DNA from: Anisus vortex
Lineage: Eukaryota; Mollusca; Gastropoda; Planorbidae
DNA: 64,000 nucleotides
Direction: 5' to 3'
Assembly: GCA_949126835.1 (NCBI GenBank)
Contig: OX421508.1
Coordinates: 19,046,598 to 19,110,597 of the forward strand
The position numbers and the translations under genes are program-made. Position 1 is the first letter of the stretch; every line of letters starts with the position of its first letter. Shown here piece by piece: positions 33,843 through 44,966 of the stretch. The notes under the pieces are model-generated. The model was not told the DNA's origin, ran no database searches, and saw only the letters and a list, made by a program, of their open reading frames with translations.

Positions 33843-36229
33843 TTCACAATACCATTTTTTTTAATTTATTGATATTTGAACGATAAGTTCTTTGTTTAAT
33901 TCTTATGTGACTTAAACATTTCTATGAGACTAATAAGAAATGTAGCTTAAATCTAATTTCCTAACATTCATCTTTGTTAATTTGTTAGTTTCTTTAGTGC
34001 CGTTATAGACCACGCCACGGCGAATTCCATATTATTATTCTTCTTCAGGTCTGCTGCTGTAGGCTACCTCACACCTATTATGTGCCTCACAGCGTCTCCA
34101 TGTAAAATTGGTTTATTTCCCTTGATTTTCGTTTTTTTGCACTGAGTTATGTGCTTTTTTTTTTTATCCATAGTAAGCCTTTTAAAAAAAATGAAGCTAT
34201 TGTTTGAATTAAAACATTGAGAAACCCTAAGTCTAGACAAGGTGTGGTCAAGAAAAAGTCCACCGAGACCGAGAGCAGCATTACGACTTATAGATATTAG
34301 CCTATAAAGAGCCACACGTGTACAATATTAGCCTAACTTACAAAATTGGCCTTACGAAAGCATACGCCTATGTTTTGTGTGTTGTTTTGTTTATTTATTA
34401 TTAAAAAAATATATTTGAACTAAAATCGAGCAGGAACTAGGCCTATTACAGGCCTACCTGTAATAGTAGGCTACTAGATCTACAGACCAAGAAGACATAA
34501 TGGGGGCTACCTACAATAAAATATAGGCCCTTTTTTTTTAAAGGCCACAAAATTGTTTTTCATTATTTTCATTTCTTCGTCCCCAAAGCCCAAAGTAACA
34601 ATATAGGTCACAAGCATTTTAAAGTTATACATTATAGGTCTATGCTATTAAAATTATATTAGGTAGGTTTATGGCTTATTAGCGTAGGCCTATTTCCTAT
34701 TTATAGAGTATAGACTTATTATAGCCTACTTTTAATTATAGATCTAACTAGATCTATAGTCAGTCAATTAGTCTAATATTTAGCCATAAAATGACTTTGT
34801 ATCCCTCATCTAATTTTCTTGGAAAGAAAAAGTCTAACTAAAGAGTTATAACATAGAATTCCATGGGTTGAAAACCTAAAACTAAGCTTAGAAATAAATA
34901 TCTTCTCTTTCATTGCATAGGAAAAATCTTTCAATGGATAAGACAGCAGGGGAAATCATCCTAGAGGAAGCTCACCATTTTGCTTTGATTGGTCAGTATT
35001 TTTAGTCAGTGATGGTGAATAATATGGCAGCCATGTAGAAGGCCGGGTTCATGTTGGAACTGTCAAAAGACGTATCGATATCTTCTATGAAATACTACTA
35101 ATAAATGGTCGACGTTACATTTTTAATACCAGTAAGATTCAATTTACGTTTTAAAATCATTTTTAGATTACTGGGATGAATAATAGAAGGATAATACGAT
35201 AAACATTCGCGACAATGCAGGAAAGTATTTTTTATCACCTCCAAACAAGACTATCCGTACATTCTGTTTTGTTGTTCTGACTGACTCATCAACACTCATC
35301 CCTACTTGGCAATATAAATAAAATAAATACATCCAAAAGTTAGTTATGTCACATCAATATTAAACGTTAACGTTTGAAATTGAATTATGATCAAGTGCCT
35401 AAATGTTCCGATTTCATCTTATTCAATTTTTATTGAACTTATTCTACAACTACAAGTTAGATGACTTAGACTTTAGACTTAGAGACTTAGACTTATAATT
35501 ATAATAACGATGTCTTAGAGTAAGACTTAGACTGTCTTAGACTTAAACCTTAAATCTTACTTGTACTTAGGACTTAGACTACACTACTTAGTTAGTGACT
35601 TACTTACTACTCTTAGTCTTTCTTAAAAGTTTCTTATTCTTAGGTATAGGATAGGTAGGCTATAGGCACTATAGTTATAGCAACTTATAGCCTATATATA
35701 GTCTATAGGTATAGATAGCTAAGATATGCCATAGCCCATAGGCCATAGGCCTATATCAGATTATCAGGCTATATCTTGCTTCTAAGAAATCTCTCACTAA
35801 AATAGGCCTACTAAGACTATAACAAATTAAAGGAAGTACTTTTAAGAAGAAATAAAACACCTAGCCTAGTGCCTAACATTAAAATTTAGTTAACTCCTAC
35901 ATTTTAAATTTGTATTCATATATAGACTATATAATATATAAATGTGTTTAATACCATGCTGACCATGCCATTTTGCCATTGAAATGACATTTATTCATTT
36001 ATTACTATTCTTAGCCTTAAAATATTTAATGTTGTTGTCCTAAGTCCCTAAGCCTAGGGATTTAAAAAATTTAAAAAAATCAAGATTTCTACAACTTACT
36101 AGATGTAGATTTGTACAAATCTAAGCATAGGCCTAATAGTTTACTAATGGACAGGCCTACTTACCTTTTCTTATCAGATTGACTACTAACTTTGATACTG
36201 AGGGCTGTTAATTCATTTCAATTATCCAA
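33842..36229 (+). other. Region upstream of Mtl, with ACTTAG-rich tract
   Basis: Probably 5' flank and UTR of Mtl. 35455-35620 is a degenerate tract of 'gacttaga/cttagact' words. AGGCCTA motifs are frequent to 36153. I could not place a promoter or a non-coding first exon. Confidence 0.4.
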
Positions 36230-36354
36230 ATGACGGACATGGCCCAGGGTCGCCCAATCAAGTGTGTCGTCGTTGGTGATGGCACAGTGGGCAAGACTTG
36301 TATGTTGATTTCATATACAACAGACAGTTTTCCAGGAGAATATGTTCCAACTGT
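36230..36354 (+). CDS. Mtl: Mtl exon 1 (P-loop, switch I start)
   Basis: [20 protein letters not shown] and onward to GEYVPTV. Donor GT|GTAAGT, phase 2. Confidence 0.93.
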
Positions 36355-39300
36355 GTAAGTACATTTTCCTTCTTTAAAAAAATTCTTTATAGGGTTTAGG
36401 GTATAGGCTAATTGGTAAAAGTAAGTATACCTTTGTGAAGCTGTTCAAACATTTTTGTGGTCTTTGCATACAAGGGGATTGTGTGGCTAGCACAATGCCC
36501 AGCCACCTTTACTAGGCTATCCCCCCAACTAATGTCCGGTATCCATCTGGGACACCCTTCAGATCTGGGAAAAAATTATATCCTTTTTCAGGGTTTAAAC
36601 CTGGGGTCGCTATATGCCAAGGGAGTGTGCTGCCCCTGGACCACCTTCCTACTGCACTGGGTGTACAAGCTAAGTGTTCTGGACAGACAGACATATCTGG
36701 TCTTTTAAATCTATTTTTTTAATGATAAATTTCAAAGAATATAAAATACCTACCATATATACTTGCGTATAGGTCACACCATATTTTTACTTTAAATTTT
36801 GATAAAAATTAGGGTGCTACCTAAACACTTGGCTTAGTTTTGAAAAAGTTTGAAAAACATCACTACTCTGTCATTAAGTTGCAACTGTCACCTGTATCGG
36901 TGGTTGTTATAATGTATAATTACTAGGCTATATATTGCTTAGCTTTGGCCTACATTTTACATTAACAAAACTTTCGTAGGTGTACAAAATTTGTTTATAT
37001 AACTGACATTGAAATGGACAAATATTTTAGGTTTTCAGACCCCCAAACCCTTTTTTTTTAAAATTCTGGACCAATTTTGTATTGACAAAGCGTAGCATAA
37101 ACTTAAGACAGCATTTTTTGTATTGATCCCAAATTACAATATGGAAAGAATCCTAGATACGTAAAATAACTTATATGACAAATAATACTAGACAAAGGTT
37201 GCAACCTATCCACTTGTATGCGAGTACAATATCTAAAATGTATGCATGTTTTTATTTTTCTTGAGCTTTGAGCTATACAATTTTCTTATTTTTACTCTAT
37301 ATTTTTTATACTGAATCCTTTGAAATACAATATGATACAATACTATGATGTATTGTCTTAGAATATTTTATTCTCTTTAAAAAATTATGTATTGTTAAGG
37401 TTAAGCCTATTTAAAAACATAATAACCTTTTTCTTGTTTTCTTTTTTCCTATTTTTTTACTGCAGCTTTGACAATTATACAGCCAACATGATGGTTGATG
37501 GCGTGCCAGTTAGTTTAGGTTTATGGGACACAGCAGGACAAGAAGACTATGATAGGCTTAGACCCCTTAGCTATCCACAGGTACTGTTCATAGGCTTAGA
37601 CCCCTTAGCTATCCACAGGTACTGTTCATAGGCTTAGACCCCTTAGCCATCCACAGGTACTGTTCATAGGCTTAGACCCCTTAGCTATCCACAGGTACTG
37701 TTCATAGGCTTAGACCCCTTAGCTATCCACAGGTACTGTTCATAGGCTTAGACCCCTTAGCTATCCACAGGTACTGTTCATAGGCTTAGACCCCTTAGCT
37801 ATCCACGGGTACTGTTCATAGGCTTAGACCCCTTAGCTATCCACAGGTACTGTTCATAGGCTTAGACCCCTTAGCTATCCACAGGTACTGTTCATAGGCT
37901 TAGACCCCTTAGCTATCCACAGGTACTGTTCATAGGCTTAGACCCCTTAGCTATCCACAGGTACTGTTCATAGGCTTAGACCCCTTAGCTATCCACAGGT
38001 ACTGTTCATAGGCTTAGACCCCTTAGCTATCCATAGGTACTGTTCATAAGGTGGATTTTTGCTAACTTTTTGAACTTTTCTTATATAGTGTGTGTGTTTT
38101 TTTTAAGGTTTTTAACAAAACAAACATTTAGGACTAACCTACCAGTAGCAGCCCAATTGTCATTAATTGCTGTGTTACCTGATGTTCTTTTACCATTACT
38201 CTCTTGAGTCCTGGGTATAGATCCCTTTAAAATGTGTTATTTGTTTGACAATTGTTACATTGACACAGTCTCCCCTACCAGATTTCACCAATTGTTTAAA
38301 TCTGACTATAATTTCCCTTTTATGATGAGAGGTGAGATTTTTAACAAATTAAATATACTCCATTTTTTTACAACACTATAAACTGAAACACAATGTCATC
38401 AATTACATTTTTGAAGAGGGAAATAAAACACATAAATTCACCAATTGAAAAAAAAAATTACAAATGCAACTAATCTTTGAATAAACATTCTGCAATTGTG
38501 GTAAAAGGTTACATCCTTATTTCTTTGTTTCAATAAGGTACTTGTGTATAAATACGATTCGGCTAGTGATATAAAATCTAAATGCGGAAAGTACTGGGCT
38601 AATGGGAGTAAAATTTGCTCATGATTATATGCTTGCCTGCTTCCAATAAAAGAGTGACTCAAATATTGATCAAAAATTAAAATTCTTGTTTTTTAAAAAT
38701 CTTTATCTTATATATTACAGATGCTCCTTCTATAAAGAAGATTATTGCGTCATGTGCTCATCTATTTTTTAGAACAGATTTGATGGCTTGATTCTATTGT
38801 ACTCTCTCTCTCTCCACAGACTGATGTATTCCTCATATGTTTTAGTGTTGTGAGTCCATCATCTTATGAGAATGTTTTAACCAAGTGGAATCCTGAAATA
38901 AAGCACCACTGTCCAGAAGCTCCAGTTATAGTCGTAGGTGAGGCTAGTTTGTCCAAGAGTTTTTGTTATGTTATACTAGTAGTGGGTTATGATAGTTTCT
39001 TCAGCTTGTTGTAATGCTGTAATAGTTTGCAATAAGTTTTCCAGAGTTGTAATGTTATAATAGTAGTAGGTCAACAGAACATACCAATTAACTTTGAGCA
39101 CAGAACAATATTTTTTAGTATTTTTAGATATGTATGTATTTACTTCTTTGTGTGTGTGTAAGTTTCTCAAAGTTTCCTTGATGTCAATATATAACTGTGT
39201 AAAGTTTCAATATATAACTGTGTAATGTTTCAATATATAACTGTGTAATGTTTCAATATATAACTGTGTAATGTTTCAATATATAACTGTGTAATATTTC

Positions 39301-42300
39301 AATATATAACTGTGTAATGTTTCAATATATAACTGTGTAATGTTTCAATATATAACTGTGTAATGTTTCAATATATAACTGTGTAATGTTTCAATATATA
39401 ACTGTGTAATGTTTCAATATATAACTGTGTAATGTTTCAATATATAATTGTGTAATATTTCAATATATAATTGTGTAATATTTCAATATATAATTGTGTA
39501 ATATTTCAATATATAATTGTGTAATATTTCAATATATAATTGTGTAATATTTCAATATATAATTGTGTTATATTTCAATATATAATTGTGTAATATTTCA
39601 ATATATAATTGTGTAATATTTCAATATATTATTGTGTAATGTTTCAATATATAATTGTGTAATATTTCAATATATAATTGTGTAATGTTTCAATATATTA
39701 TTGTGTAATGTTTCAATATATAATTGTGTAATATTTCAATATATAATTTCAAGGAACCAAAATTGACCTCAGAGAAAACAAAGAAACTATAGGAAGCCTG
39801 ACAGCTCAAGGGCTTAATCCAGTTAAAAGAGAACAGGGGATAAAGTTGGCAAATAAGATAAGAGGCGTTAAGTATATGGAGTGCTCCGCCCTTACTCAAA
39901 GAGGACTTAAACAGGTTTGATATTTGTATTTATATTCATGTATAGAAACATGTATTTATGAGATGCCCTTTTGTAAAAGGTGCTAAGGGTAACTGATTTT
40001 TACAGAAATTGAATTTTTAAGTAACAATTTAGCATCTTTTGATAGGTGTATCATATTTTCTATCAAATATATTTGAGTGCTAAGAAATTTATGTAGGCTG
40101 AGCTAATGATCAGCATATATAAGACATTCTTAAAGACAGTGGTGATCAGGGTTCTCACACAGTCTGGAAAAGTATGGAATTTCAAAAAAACAAATCAAGG
40201 CCTGGACAACCTTGAATATTGGCATTTTAGCCTGGACAAATAGCCTGTCAGCCTGGAAATTTATCTAAATCTATATTTATGTCTAAATTTATTATAAAAA
40301 TGAAAATCAGACAAAAAACGCCAATCCCATTTTTATACGCCATAAACGCCCACTGACCGAGCCTTAGATTAATACCTCATTCACGCAATATTTAGGTCAC
40401 TTAGGGGGGAGGAGACGTGTGACCGTTTTCCAAATAACGTGTTCCAGCAGCCTGGAATTTGGCTCTTAAAGCCTTGAAATTGTCTGGAAACAGCCTTGAT
40501 TTTTTTTAAAGAAAAAATGTGAGAACCCTGGGTGATAACATTTTTAAAAAAGTGACTTTGCACCTGTTGAAAGTTTACTAATCTATAGTATTTCTGAAAC
40601 CAAAGTCCTAAAATTGTTGTGTTAAGGAAAGATTTATGAAGAACTGGATGAATGAGGGATTAGGTTAAACGTTCTAGATCAGGCGTGTCAAACTCAAAAA
40701 GCACCATGGGCCGCATTAGATACTTTGAGTATACCGTCGGGCCACATCAACAAATTCGAGAAACACTGTAATATTATTGAATTATATTTAATTAATTTGC
40801 ACGCCTACACAGCAGCTTTATTAAGCTAACGCCCCACAACGCCAAATATAAAACAATAAGTGTAATTTAACATATTTTTTGTATAATCATTCAATCATTT
40901 TTACACTTTAATCAGTGTTTTGTCCTGAGGTTTGATGCCTCCTCTTTATGACAATTTTTGGTATATATCTGGCTGAAATGTATTCGCATTTCCGACCTTC
41001 ATCAGGGATGACAAGTGTTCATCGGTCAGCCTTGTTCTCTGAGAAGTTTTTGTTAATTTCATGAAGGAAAATAACTGTTCACACACATAGGTGGAACCGA
41101 ACATTGCCATTATCGTATTTGAAAACTTTCTGAAGTTTGTAAACTTTTCAGGAAGGTATGAATAGAAGCCAGATACTTCTAGATACTTTGCTTTGATTGC
41201 AGAATAAGACTGCATTTCTAATAGCTCCATCTGCAAGTTTTCCTCCGCTTTGACAATATCAAAGTTGAATGGTGCCGAGAATAATGCAAGATGGTATTCA
41301 AAGATGAGAAATCACTAAATCTTTCCGGGAACTCTTTTGACAATAACTCTATGTGACTCTCTTATTTAGCAAAGATAGAGATTCAGCATTGGCCTGGTTT
41401 TTTAGTTCTTTGCAGTTAGGAAAAGGAACCAAATTTTCACGTGACAATTGTGTCTTCCATAAGCTTAGTTTTGTAATGAAACACTTGATGTCGTCGTACA
41501 ACTTAGTGATGAGTTTTTTTTTTTTGCTTTGTTTTTACCTTTCATCTCCAAAAATATAGCAATTTCTAGTCTCAGCAAATAAAATCTTTTCAGCACTTTG
41601 TAACACGACAACCAACGGACTGCTGTGTATAATGGAACATAGGTGATTCAGCTGACTGAACTGACGATGATTGAGAGCATTTGATAAAGTTCACTGTTTT
41701 TTGTGACCACATAAGCACGTGATTCAATTATAAAGTCTTTTAACACAAATTTTGCTGATGAATAATGTAGTGAAAATGTGCAAATGATGAATACGATCTG
41801 GATACGAGTTCTCAATTTTTGTTTGCATCTTGGCAGCAATACCATTATGTCAGCGCCGTCAGTAGATAAACATACACGTTTACTCAAATCAAAATCATAG
41901 TCATGCAGAATCTGCTCGACTTTTTCAAAGATGTCTTAGCTCGCTGTAGTGTCATGCATTGGGATTAGCTCAATCAGTTCTTCAGAAATATTAAATTCAC
42001 TGACACAGAGCCTAATAATAACTGCAAGCTGTGCTATTCCAGTGATGTCAACGGTCTCATCAATTGCAATAAATGTTCAAATTTGGATGATGCAGCCTTC
42101 ATTTGTTGTTTCAAATCATCTGCCATTTCATCAATCCGTCCAGCAACAGTGTTCCTGGTTAACGAAATATTCTTAAATAACTGCGCCTTCTGATGGCACA
42201 CAATGTCAGCCGCTTTCATAAGGCAACGCTTTACGAAATCTCCTTTACTGTAAGATATCCCACTAATGGCGACCATTCTACTGAGTTCATAGCTTGCAAG

Positions 42301-43950
42301 AAGGGAAGCGACATTGGCTTGATCTATTTTTATAAAACATGATGTTGCTGTATCAAGTGAGTCTTCAGTTCCTTGAGTCTTGAAACACGCATTAAGCCCT
42401 CATATTTTTCGCAGGATCGATTGTTGGTTTCATAATGTCTTTTTTAGTTGTACTCTTTTGGCGTGGCAATGCTGTTATTGCATACTAAACAATGTATCTT
42501 TCCTTTTACCATTGTACAAAAATACTGTAGTTACCATTTTTCTTAAAATACTCGCCTTTCTTCATCAAATGTCCATTTTCTTCTTAGCTGAAGGTGCTGT
42601 AGCCATTTTAAACTGTGTCAGCTTACGCAGTACTTCATAAATACAAATAATATAATTACCAGCACGATTCCACTAGATACAATTAATTTTTTTTTAAATT
42701 TTAACATTGCAATAACGACCTGTCTGCCAACTTTCATAGATAGAAAACCCTTACTAGCTTAAACTAGCCGTATTGTTTTCTTATACGTGCCACCGTATCA
42801 GATTTCTGTTTAATACGCCCAGTGTAAAGTATTAAAACTGACATTTTCGCCATTAAATGAGACAATTGCTGTATCCTTTGTGCGGGCCACACACGTACTT
42901 GCAAAGGGCCGCATGCGGCCCGTGGGCCGCACGTTTGACATGCCTGTTCTAGATCACTTTATATGGCTAAAGTTCTCTTCATTTCCAAGTGGCATTCTGG
43001 CTTGGAATGAATTACTTGAACTTGACAGAAATACTAATAACTAAACAACTTTTAAAACCCTCATCAGGATGCAACACTAGATTGAAACCACAGATAAGTG
43101 TAGGACATGATAATCTTCTCTTTAAAACGAGATGCTTGATAATTATACAATAAATAAAACAATTATATTTTCTTTTACTTTTACTTCTTACTAGTGAATA
43201 CATTATCGGGGTAAATTGTACATCTTTTACATTTTTATTCATTTGTGCAGCAATGAAAAAACAACAACACAAAAGAGACATATATTTTCTCTCTTTTTTA
43301 ATTACCTTAAATGTAAAAATTAAGGTAATCAATTTCATGGGTCTGTTCAACTGTATCAAAAGCTTATTTTAAGACAAGTGCCTTGCCTGCGAGTTTAGTT
43401 TATGTCACTTTTTTATCTCATTAATACTTCCGTGATCAAAATTATTTAATCTAATATGGTTTGCGCTGTGATGTCAATATATTCATAGCCAAAGCACAAT
43501 GTTTTGATACTGTTAAAATCTGTTATTCTCATATAATCCAAAATGATAAAACTATTTTTGTTTTTATAAATTGCTGCTAATGTCAGAAAAATCAAATAAA
43601 CCTTTAAAATGGCAAATTTTAAAAAATTAAAACGGGTTATACTTGAATGAGTCATACTTTTTTTTTTTTAAACAGATATTTCCATTTCCTTAATATGTTC
43701 TTAAGTCGATCATACTGCAATAGTGCTGTTTCGTCTTTTTAATTTAGGATGCTTAAACTCCAAATTGATTGTTCATTTTAAAAAAAATGTGGTGGTTTTA
43801 AAACCAAATATACATTGTACTTAGATATTTAATTATAGTATTGAAATTGATGTATTTTTAAACATATTTTAGGTGTTTGATGAAGCTGTACGTGCTGTTC
43901 TACAGCCACAACCTATCAGAAGGAAACAACACAAGTGTGTCATGCTGTGA
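36230..43950 (+). CDS. Mtl: Mtl/MIG-2-like Rho-family GTPase, complete
   Basis: Small GTPase acting at the plasma membrane on actin, cell migration and axon guidance alongside Rac. Exons 36230-36354, 37466-37580, 38820-38937, 39754-39914 and 43873-43950 add to 597 bases, 198 residues; all phases agree. Seen: P-loop [10 protein letters not shown], effector loop [30 protein letters not shown], the Rho-type [11 protein letters not shown] in [11 protein letters not shown], basic RRKQHK and CaaX box CVML (final Leu favours geranylgeranyl). [26 protein letters not shown], the NPVKREQG region and VKYMECSAL fit Drosophila Mtl and worm MIG-2 better than Rac1, RhoG or Cdc42. The start ATG at 36230 is the first in frame; a second lies three codons on. 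Introns carry two minisatellites, a SINE and a hAT. Rac is the alternative call. Confidence 0.93.
36447..36670 (-). repeat. Diverged tRNA-SINE in Mtl intron 1
   Basis: Read on the minus strand it has a B-box-like 'ggtttaaaccctg', then 'gaagggtgtcccaga', 'ttagttggggggata' and 'gctagccacacaatcccc', in the order found in the plus-strand copies. Confidence 0.7.
36671..37465 (+). other. Mtl intron 1, remainder
   Basis: AT-rich intron ending in a T-rich tract and 'ttactgcag'. Nothing recognised. Confidence 0.6.
37466..37580 (+). CDS. Mtl: Mtl exon 2 (switch I/II)
   Basis: [20 protein letters not shown] and then [18 protein letters not shown]. The donor CAG|GTACTG at 37581 is the only one of 13 copies that keeps the phase-0 join to exon 3. 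Confidence 0.93.
37550..38049 (+). repeat. 38-bp minisatellite that copies the exon 2 end and its 5' splice site
   Basis: Twelve full units of 38 bp follow the true donor. Each reads 'gtactgttcatagg' then 'cttagaccccttagctatcc' and 'acag', so each contains the last 24 exon bases plus the donor GTACTG. Donor copies lie at 37581, 37619 and every 38 bases to 38037. Very few substitutions (for example 'ccacgg' in one and 'ccatag' in the last) mean recent expansion. Confidence 0.95.
38050..38819 (+). other. Mtl intron 2, remainder, with LINE tail scrap
   Basis: 38697-38765 ('gctccttctataaagaagat' and neighbours) matches 30370-30430, which is the 3' UTR of the LINE at 30440-31740. The intron ends in a CT-rich tract and 'ctccacag'. 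Confidence 0.55.
38820..38937 (+). CDS. Mtl: Mtl exon 3
   Basis: [20 protein letters not shown] and then [19 protein letters not shown]. Donor G|GTGAGG, phase 1. Confidence 0.93.
39184..39750 (+). repeat. 23-bp minisatellite abutting the exon 4 acceptor
   Basis: About 24 copies of 'aatatataactgtgtaatg' plus 'tttc'. The first half of the array carries the 'aactgtgtaatgtttc' form, and from about 39445 the 'aattgtgtaatatttc' form dominates, so two variant families spread separately. The last unit runs directly into the acceptor 'aatttcaag' of exon 4. Confidence 0.95.
39754..39914 (+). CDS. Mtl: Mtl exon 4 (TKID and SAL motifs)
   Basis: [20 protein letters not shown], then [20 protein letters not shown] and [13 protein letters not shown]. 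Phase 0 donor CAG|GTTTGA. Confidence 0.93.
40147..40530. mobile_element. MITE, 384 bp, in Mtl intron 4
   Basis: Ends 'cagggttctcacaca' and 'tgtgagaaccctg' are inverse copies. An exact 6-bp repeat 'ggtgat' flanks it (40141-40146, 40531-40536). Inner words 'cagcctggaa' and 'agtctggaa' recur. No coding frame. Confidence 0.85.
40946..41236 (-). pseudogene. hAT transposase C-terminal domain
   Basis: Open frame of 96 codons with [20 protein letters not shown] and [20 protein letters not shown], the hAT dimerisation region. It is the best-preserved part of the element at 40680-42946. Confidence 0.85.
42034..42276 (-). pseudogene. hAT transposase N-terminal region
   Basis: Reads [20 protein letters not shown] then [20 protein letters not shown], corresponding to the start of the RNase H-like fold in GTF2IRD2-type hAT proteins. 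It is cut by frameshifts from the later parts. Confidence 0.8.
42970..43060 (+). pseudogene. CR1-like LINE C-terminal scrap
   Basis: Reads [16 protein letters not shown] and then [11 protein letters not shown], the same LINE tail as at 12160-12277 and 30490-30560 but more diverged. Confidence 0.55.
43061..43872 (+). other. Mtl intron 4, remainder
   Basis: AT-rich intron sequence ending 'aacatattttag'. Nothing recognised. Confidence 0.6.
43873..43950 (+). CDS. Mtl: Mtl last exon with CaaX box
   Basis: [20 protein letters not shown] and then KCVML, TGA stop at 43948-43950. The polybasic run before the prenyl cysteine is typical of Rac/Mtl membrane targeting. Confidence 0.93.
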   Translation: MFDEAVRAVLQPQPIRRKQHKCVML

Positions 43951-44516
43951 TGAGGTGGTCCCCCTTGTAACTAAGTTTGCATGTTTTATACTTGTGTGTG
44001 TGTGTGCCTGTGAGAGAATAAGAGAGTGAGTTTAGAGAAATGACAAGAGAACTTGATGAATGCTTGAAAGAATACATGAGCTAGTTATTATACTATTTGA
44101 CTGCATCCCCTCTAGGTACAATATTATTCAATTGCATATTAGTGAATGTCATTTATTCTGCATAAAGGCTTGTAATAACATTTATATCTTGTGTTGATCG
44201 GGAAATCCTGCTTTGCATTTTATTTTAATTTTTAGCCAATTTTATTTATCATCTAAATGTAAAACAATTGCGTTTTGTTTCTGTATTTTTTTAAACTCAG
44301 TTTTTTAAACCTAAATCTCAAATGCTACTCAGAATTTTAAAGTTTTTTACTTAAATTTAACTCAAAAACTTAATGCATAATCTTTTTTATTTTTTTTTCA
44401 ATTTTTATGTTTGTGTGTGTGTACGTGATTTGATAAAATATAATCTCTGCATTTCTCCAGTGTTTTTAATATATTTCATCAGACAGTGAGACCTTGTTAG
44501 AGTAAAGAATACAAAT

Positions 44517-44966
44517 TTCATTTTGAAGTTCTATCCTGTATGGATATATGATAGTTTTGAAGTTCTATCCTGTATGGATATATGATAGTTTTGAAGTTCT
44601 ATCCTGTATGGATATATGATAGTTTTGAAGTTCTATCCTGTTTGGAAATATGATAGTTTTAAAGTTCTATCCTGTATGGATATATGATAGTTTTGAAGTT
44701 CTATCCTGTATGGATATATGATAGTTTTTAAGTTCTATCATGTATGGATATATAATAGTTTTGAAGTTCTATCCTGTATGGATATATGATAGTTTTGAAG
44801 TTCTATCCTGTATGGATATATGATAGTTTTGAAGTTCTATCCTGTATGGATTTATGATAGTTTTGAAGTTCTATCCTGTATGGATATATGATAGTTTTGA
44901 AGTTCTATCCTGTATGGATATATGATAGTTTTGAAGTTCTATCCTGTATGGATATATGATAGTTTT
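44517..44966 (+). repeat. 34-bp minisatellite in Mtl 3' UTR, about 13 copies
   Basis: Unit 'gatagttttgaagttctatc' then 'ctgtatggatatat', nearly identical between copies. If the UTR is transcribed this far, the array is in the mRNA. Confidence 0.95.

Larger units (their letters stand above)
40680..42946 (-). mobile_element. hAT transposon (GTF2IRD2-like), complete ends, dead transposase
   Basis: Ends 'caggcgtgtcaaact' and 'acgtttgacatgcctg' are inverted repeats; the 8-bp duplication 'ttctagat' is exact (40672-40679, 42947-42954). The minus strand holds a broken transposase in three parts. 42034-42276 has [20 protein letters not shown] and [20 protein letters not shown]. 41648-41887 contains [13 protein letters not shown]. 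40946-41236 has [40 protein letters not shown] and [12 protein letters not shown]. The pattern FGSTY-CEQ-FS-MK-RLTDEHL is that of hAT elements related to GTF2IRD2-type genes (inference). It lies antisense within Mtl intron 4, so it is probably spliced out with the intron. Confidence 0.92.

Noticed and set aside
33581..33847. Open frame beginning with LS repeats on the minus strand
   Set aside because: The LS repeat is the (GA)n microsatellite read in one frame; the rest has no gene features.
37392..37631. Longer exon reading [16 protein letters not shown] after SYPQ
   Set aside because: This is read-through past the true donor into the 38-bp array and meets a stop; Rho-family proteins continue [12 protein letters not shown], which is exon 3.
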